From: Methanoregula sp.
Lineage (GTDB): Archaea; Halobacteriota; Methanomicrobia; Methanomicrobiales; Methanospirillaceae
DNA length: 15,108 nucleotides
Reading direction: 5' to 3'
NCBI RefSeq assembly: GCF_002835825.1
Contig: NZ_PIZH01000008.1
Span: 1 to 15,108 of the forward strand
Each line of letters starts with the position of its first letter. Position 1 is the first letter of the stretch. The position numbers and the translations under genes were made by a program. Positions 13,027 through 15,108 of the stretch are shown piece by piece. The notes under the pieces are model-generated. The model was not told where the DNA came from, did no database searches, and saw only the letters and a list, made by a program, of their open reading frames with translations.

Positions 13027-13572
13027 ATGGATGCCCCCGCAAAAGAGAACGTCCCTGCTGGCCCGAACATGACCGATAATTCCTGTGCACCAAACGGCAC
13101 TGACTGCCCGGAGATGGATACCATCCAGCGGTTTTTTATCCGCCCGTTCTTTTTAAGCCTGACCATCGGCATCCCGTTCTGTATCTTCAAAATCCTCTTT
13201 GGGATCAGCGCCCTGCGCCACCTCTCACCGGGAGGGGGGATCCTGGCATTCCTGGCGCTCGCGATGACGGTCTGGGCATTTACAGACCTCCTGATGAACA
13301 CGGGCCGGTCCCTGTTTGACCTGTTCCACCGCACGGCACCCTTCGAGTTCTGTACTATAGCGCAGGTCGGAAGGATCTTCCATAAGCCGCTCATCTTCCT
13401 CGCTTTCGATACCCTCCTGACCTTCGCGATCATCTGCGCCATGCTCTGGACCGGGTGGATTGCAACGCTCTCACCTGTAGAGTCCTGGCTCTGGTATGGC
13501 GCAACCACGATGAACCTGATCAGCCTTTCCCTGGTCTCGCTCTATAACGAGATCCGCCGGGGGCACACCTGA
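13027..13572 (+). CDS. Four-helix membrane protein of unknown function
   Basis: The protein has 181 residues from the ATG at 13027, three bases after the preceding stop; translation is probably coupled. The first ~30 residues are polar, and MDTIQRFF at residue 30, preceded by CGGAG, is an alternative start that would leave only the conserved-looking part. Hydrophobic helices lie at about 38-60, 70-91, 121-145 and 153-173; the loop between helices 2 and 3 (MNTGRSLFDLFHRTAPFEF) is amphipathic. I do not recognise a family and see no catalytic motif. Its tight link to the exported protein suggests a role at the membrane beneath that protein, for example in its placement, but this is inference. 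The gene converges on dCMP deaminase, with CCGGCCGG and an A/T-rich stretch between the stops. Confidence 0.82.
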   Translation: MDAPAKENVPAGPNMTDNSCAPNGTDCPEMDTIQRFFIRPFFLSLTIGIPFCIFKILFGISALRHLSPGGGILAFLALAMTVWAFTDLLMNTGRSLFDLFHRTAPFEFCTIAQVGRIFHKPLIFLAFDTLLTFAIICAMLWTGWIATLSPVESWLWYGATTMNLISLSLVSLYNEIRRGHT

Positions 13573-13590
13573 CCGGCCGGAATAATATCT

Positions 13591-13596
13591 AAAAAA
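13591..13596 (-). terminator. T6 terminator after dCMP deaminase
   Basis: The minus strand has T6 one base after the TAA stop (13598-13600), followed by AT-rich sequence. It is a standard archaeal T-run terminator between convergent genes. Confidence 0.5.
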
Positions 13597-13597
13597 G

Positions 13598-14083
13598 TTA
13601 CTTATTGTCGTCGCCGAGCGATTCGCGGCTCCGCATCTGGTACAGGACCATGGGGTCCATCTCTTTGTACGTGTCTGCGCCGGTCCGCATGATCACATTC
13701 GCGATCCCACTGTTGACAATCATCTTGGAGCAGAGGAAACAGGGCCAGATCTGGGTTGTCTCGTCCGTCTCGACATCGAATCCCGAGAGATAGAGCGTGC
13801 AGCCCCGGGCATGCTTGCCTGCCTGGAGGAGAGCGTTCATCTCAGCGTGGACGCTCCGGCAGCGTTCGTAATTCGAGCCCGAGGGGATGTTGTGCTCCTT
13901 TCTCCAGCAGCGGTTCAGCTCCGTGCAGTCCATCTGCTTCCGGGGTGCCCCGGTATATCCCGTAGAGACGATCGTATTGAATTCATCGACAATGATGGCC
14001 CCGAAATTCCGCCGGAGACAGGTGCCCTGGTGGGCGCACCGCGTGGCAAGGTCGAGGAAATACTGGTGCCTGTTGGTCCGCAT
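13598..14083 (-). CDS. dCMP deaminase family protein (deoxycytidylate deaminase, ComEB-like)
   Basis: The 161-residue protein has the zinc site of cytidine/deoxycytidylate deaminases: VHAEMNAL with H79 as ligand and E81 as proton shuttle, and PCFLC with C115 and C118 as ligands. The upstream NIPSGSNYERCRSVHAE segment and C53/C60 region are typical of the dCMP deaminase branch, as is the N-terminal YFLDLATRCAHQGTC. It would convert dCMP to dUMP, the precursor of dTMP, in the cytoplasm. No allosteric dCTP/dTTP residues can be judged by eye. The ATG at 14083 has no Shine-Dalgarno, but a TATA box (14108-14117) places transcription near 14087, implying a nearly leaderless message. It is also 26 bases downstream of the DUF1294 gene and may additionally be read from the upstream promoter. 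Confidence 0.93.
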   Translation of the reverse strand: MRTNRHQYFLDLATRCAHQGTCLRRNFGAIIVDEFNTIVSTGYTGAPRKQMDCTELNRCWRKEHNIPSGSNYERCRSVHAEMNALLQAGKHARGCTLYLSGFDVETDETTQIWPCFLCSKMIVNSGIANVIMRTGADTYKEMDPMVLYQMRSRESLGDDNK

Positions 14084-14105
14084 TCAAGAGAGTATGGAAA
14101 ATCCC

Positions 14106-14117
14106 GGTATTAAAGCC
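14106..14117 (-). promoter_or_regulatory. TATA box for dCMP deaminase, overlapping the previous stop codon
   Basis: The minus strand reads GGCTTTAATACC, 23-34 bases before the ATG at 14083, and it includes the TAA stop of the DUF1294 gene (14110-14112). The spacing predicts a start within a few bases of the ATG. Confidence 0.5.
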
Positions 14118-14390
14118 GTAGGATCAGGAGGAGGTACAGGATGGCAGCCACATGGAGGACCAGAAAGGCGGGGACAAGGTGGAACCTGAGCTTCCGGGTC
14201 TTGTGGCGGAATACCTGCATGGAGAGAAACGCGCCGAACGGCCCGATGAATGCCAGTACAAGGAGAGCCCCCTCGCTTGTCCTCCACGTTTTCCGTTTCG
14301 CCCGGGATTTGTCGCTGGCAAACGCCAGAGCGGCAACAAGGTTCAGGCCAAGGTAAAGCCCAGCCAGAACCGTGAGGAGATCGATCCCCA

Positions 14391-14391
<1 letters not shown>
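14110..14391 (-). CDS. DUF1294 small membrane protein
   Basis: The protein has 93 residues from the ATG at 14391. Its first base is the last base of the preceding gene's TGA stop (TGATG), and GGGAGG stands just upstream, so translation is coupled to that gene; a GTG three bases earlier is also possible. Helices lie at about 5-25, 42-59 and 70-91. The family pattern is present: SDKSRAKRKTWRTSEGALL (27-45), GPFGAFLSMQVFRHKTRK (50-67). DUF1294 proteins are small integral membrane proteins of unknown function, sometimes fused to cold-shock domains in bacteria. Here it is the middle gene of a minus-strand run. Confidence 0.88.
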
Positions 14392-14951
<560 letters not shown>

Positions 14952-14965
14952 TCATGCCCGTGCCG

Positions 14966-14974
14966 ATATGAACG
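14966..14974 (-). promoter_or_regulatory. Possible TATA box for the DUF6125-like/DUF1294 run
   Basis: The minus strand reads TTCATATCG about 42-50 bases before the ATG at 14924. Transcription would start near 14944 and leave a leader of about 20 bases with the GAGGCGA site. The match is weaker than others in the window. Confidence 0.3.
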
Positions 14975-15108
14975 TTTGGATTTGTGGTGTCAGGCACTGC
15001 AGGGAGGCATGACCCTCGTGCTGGGAAGCCAAGAGTCCGTTCATCACTTCAGGGGGGGTACCCACCCCTCCCAATCTCCCGGCCCGGAATTGGTGCCAGG
15101 GGCCCCCC

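Noticed and set aside
15052..15063. G7 run and GGGTACCC palindrome near the right edge
   Set aside because: Short GC-rich symmetry of this kind is expected by chance here and has no gene to act on within the window.
15009..15108. Plus-strand ATG with AGGGAGG just upstream, open to the right edge; the minus strand is also open in one frame from the edge to about 14954
   Set aside because: The spacing of one base between AGGGAGG and ATG is too short, the DNA is GC-rich so frames stay open by chance, and no protein family is recognisable. A gene fragment running off the edge cannot be ruled out.

Overview
The window looks like ordinary chromosome from a methanogenic archaeon, most likely of the order Methanomicrobiales (Methanoregula-like). 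This is inferred from content: archaeal TATA boxes with short leaders, T-run terminators without strong hairpins, exported proteins with Pro/Thr-rich linkers and a C-terminal anchor, a COG1839 adenosine-specific kinase family protein, an Isf-type iron-sulfur flavoprotein and an acetyl-CoA hydrolase/transferase family enzyme. There is no rRNA, tRNA, CRISPR array, transposase or phage gene, and base composition is fairly even.

Layout. 1-2643 (minus strand): a gene cut by the window edge for a zinc-ribbon, one-helix, CAP-domain protein; endonuclease IV (nfo), which repairs abasic sites; and an exported, C-terminally anchored protein of unknown role. A divergent promoter then leads into a metallo-beta-lactamase-fold hydrolase (2761-3504, plus). 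3509-5487 (minus): a CoA-transferase family enzyme preceded by an iron-sulfur flavoprotein. 5597-7198 (plus): a DEAD-box RNA helicase with a DbpA-type RNA-binding tail. 7360-8061: a small lipoprotein facing a 62-residue two-helix membrane protein. 8266-10345 (plus): nicotinate phosphoribosyltransferase (pncB, NAD salvage), with a striking palindrome at its promoter, then a YkgJ-type cysteine-cluster protein. 10359-11168 (minus): an N-formylglutamate amidohydrolase family protein.

11169-11562 has no convincing gene but is rich in structure: two TATA boxes, a hairpin ending in nine T, and two further inverted repeats. It is the best place in the window for an unannotated RNA. 11563-12063 (minus) is the adenosine-specific kinase family protein. 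12232-13572 (plus) is a tight pair: an exported anchored protein followed after 3 bases by a four-helix membrane protein. 13598-14924 (minus) is a run of three genes: a DUF6125-like protein, a DUF1294 membrane protein coupled by a TGATG overlap, and dCMP deaminase, which seems to have its own promoter. The last ~170 bases are GC-rich and carry no assignable gene.

I see no complete new defence, mobile or biosynthetic system. The most worthwhile leads are the pncB palindrome, the possible small RNA near 11386-11476, the zinc-ribbon/CAP fusion, the tail signal shared by two exported proteins, and the secreted-protein/membrane-protein pair.
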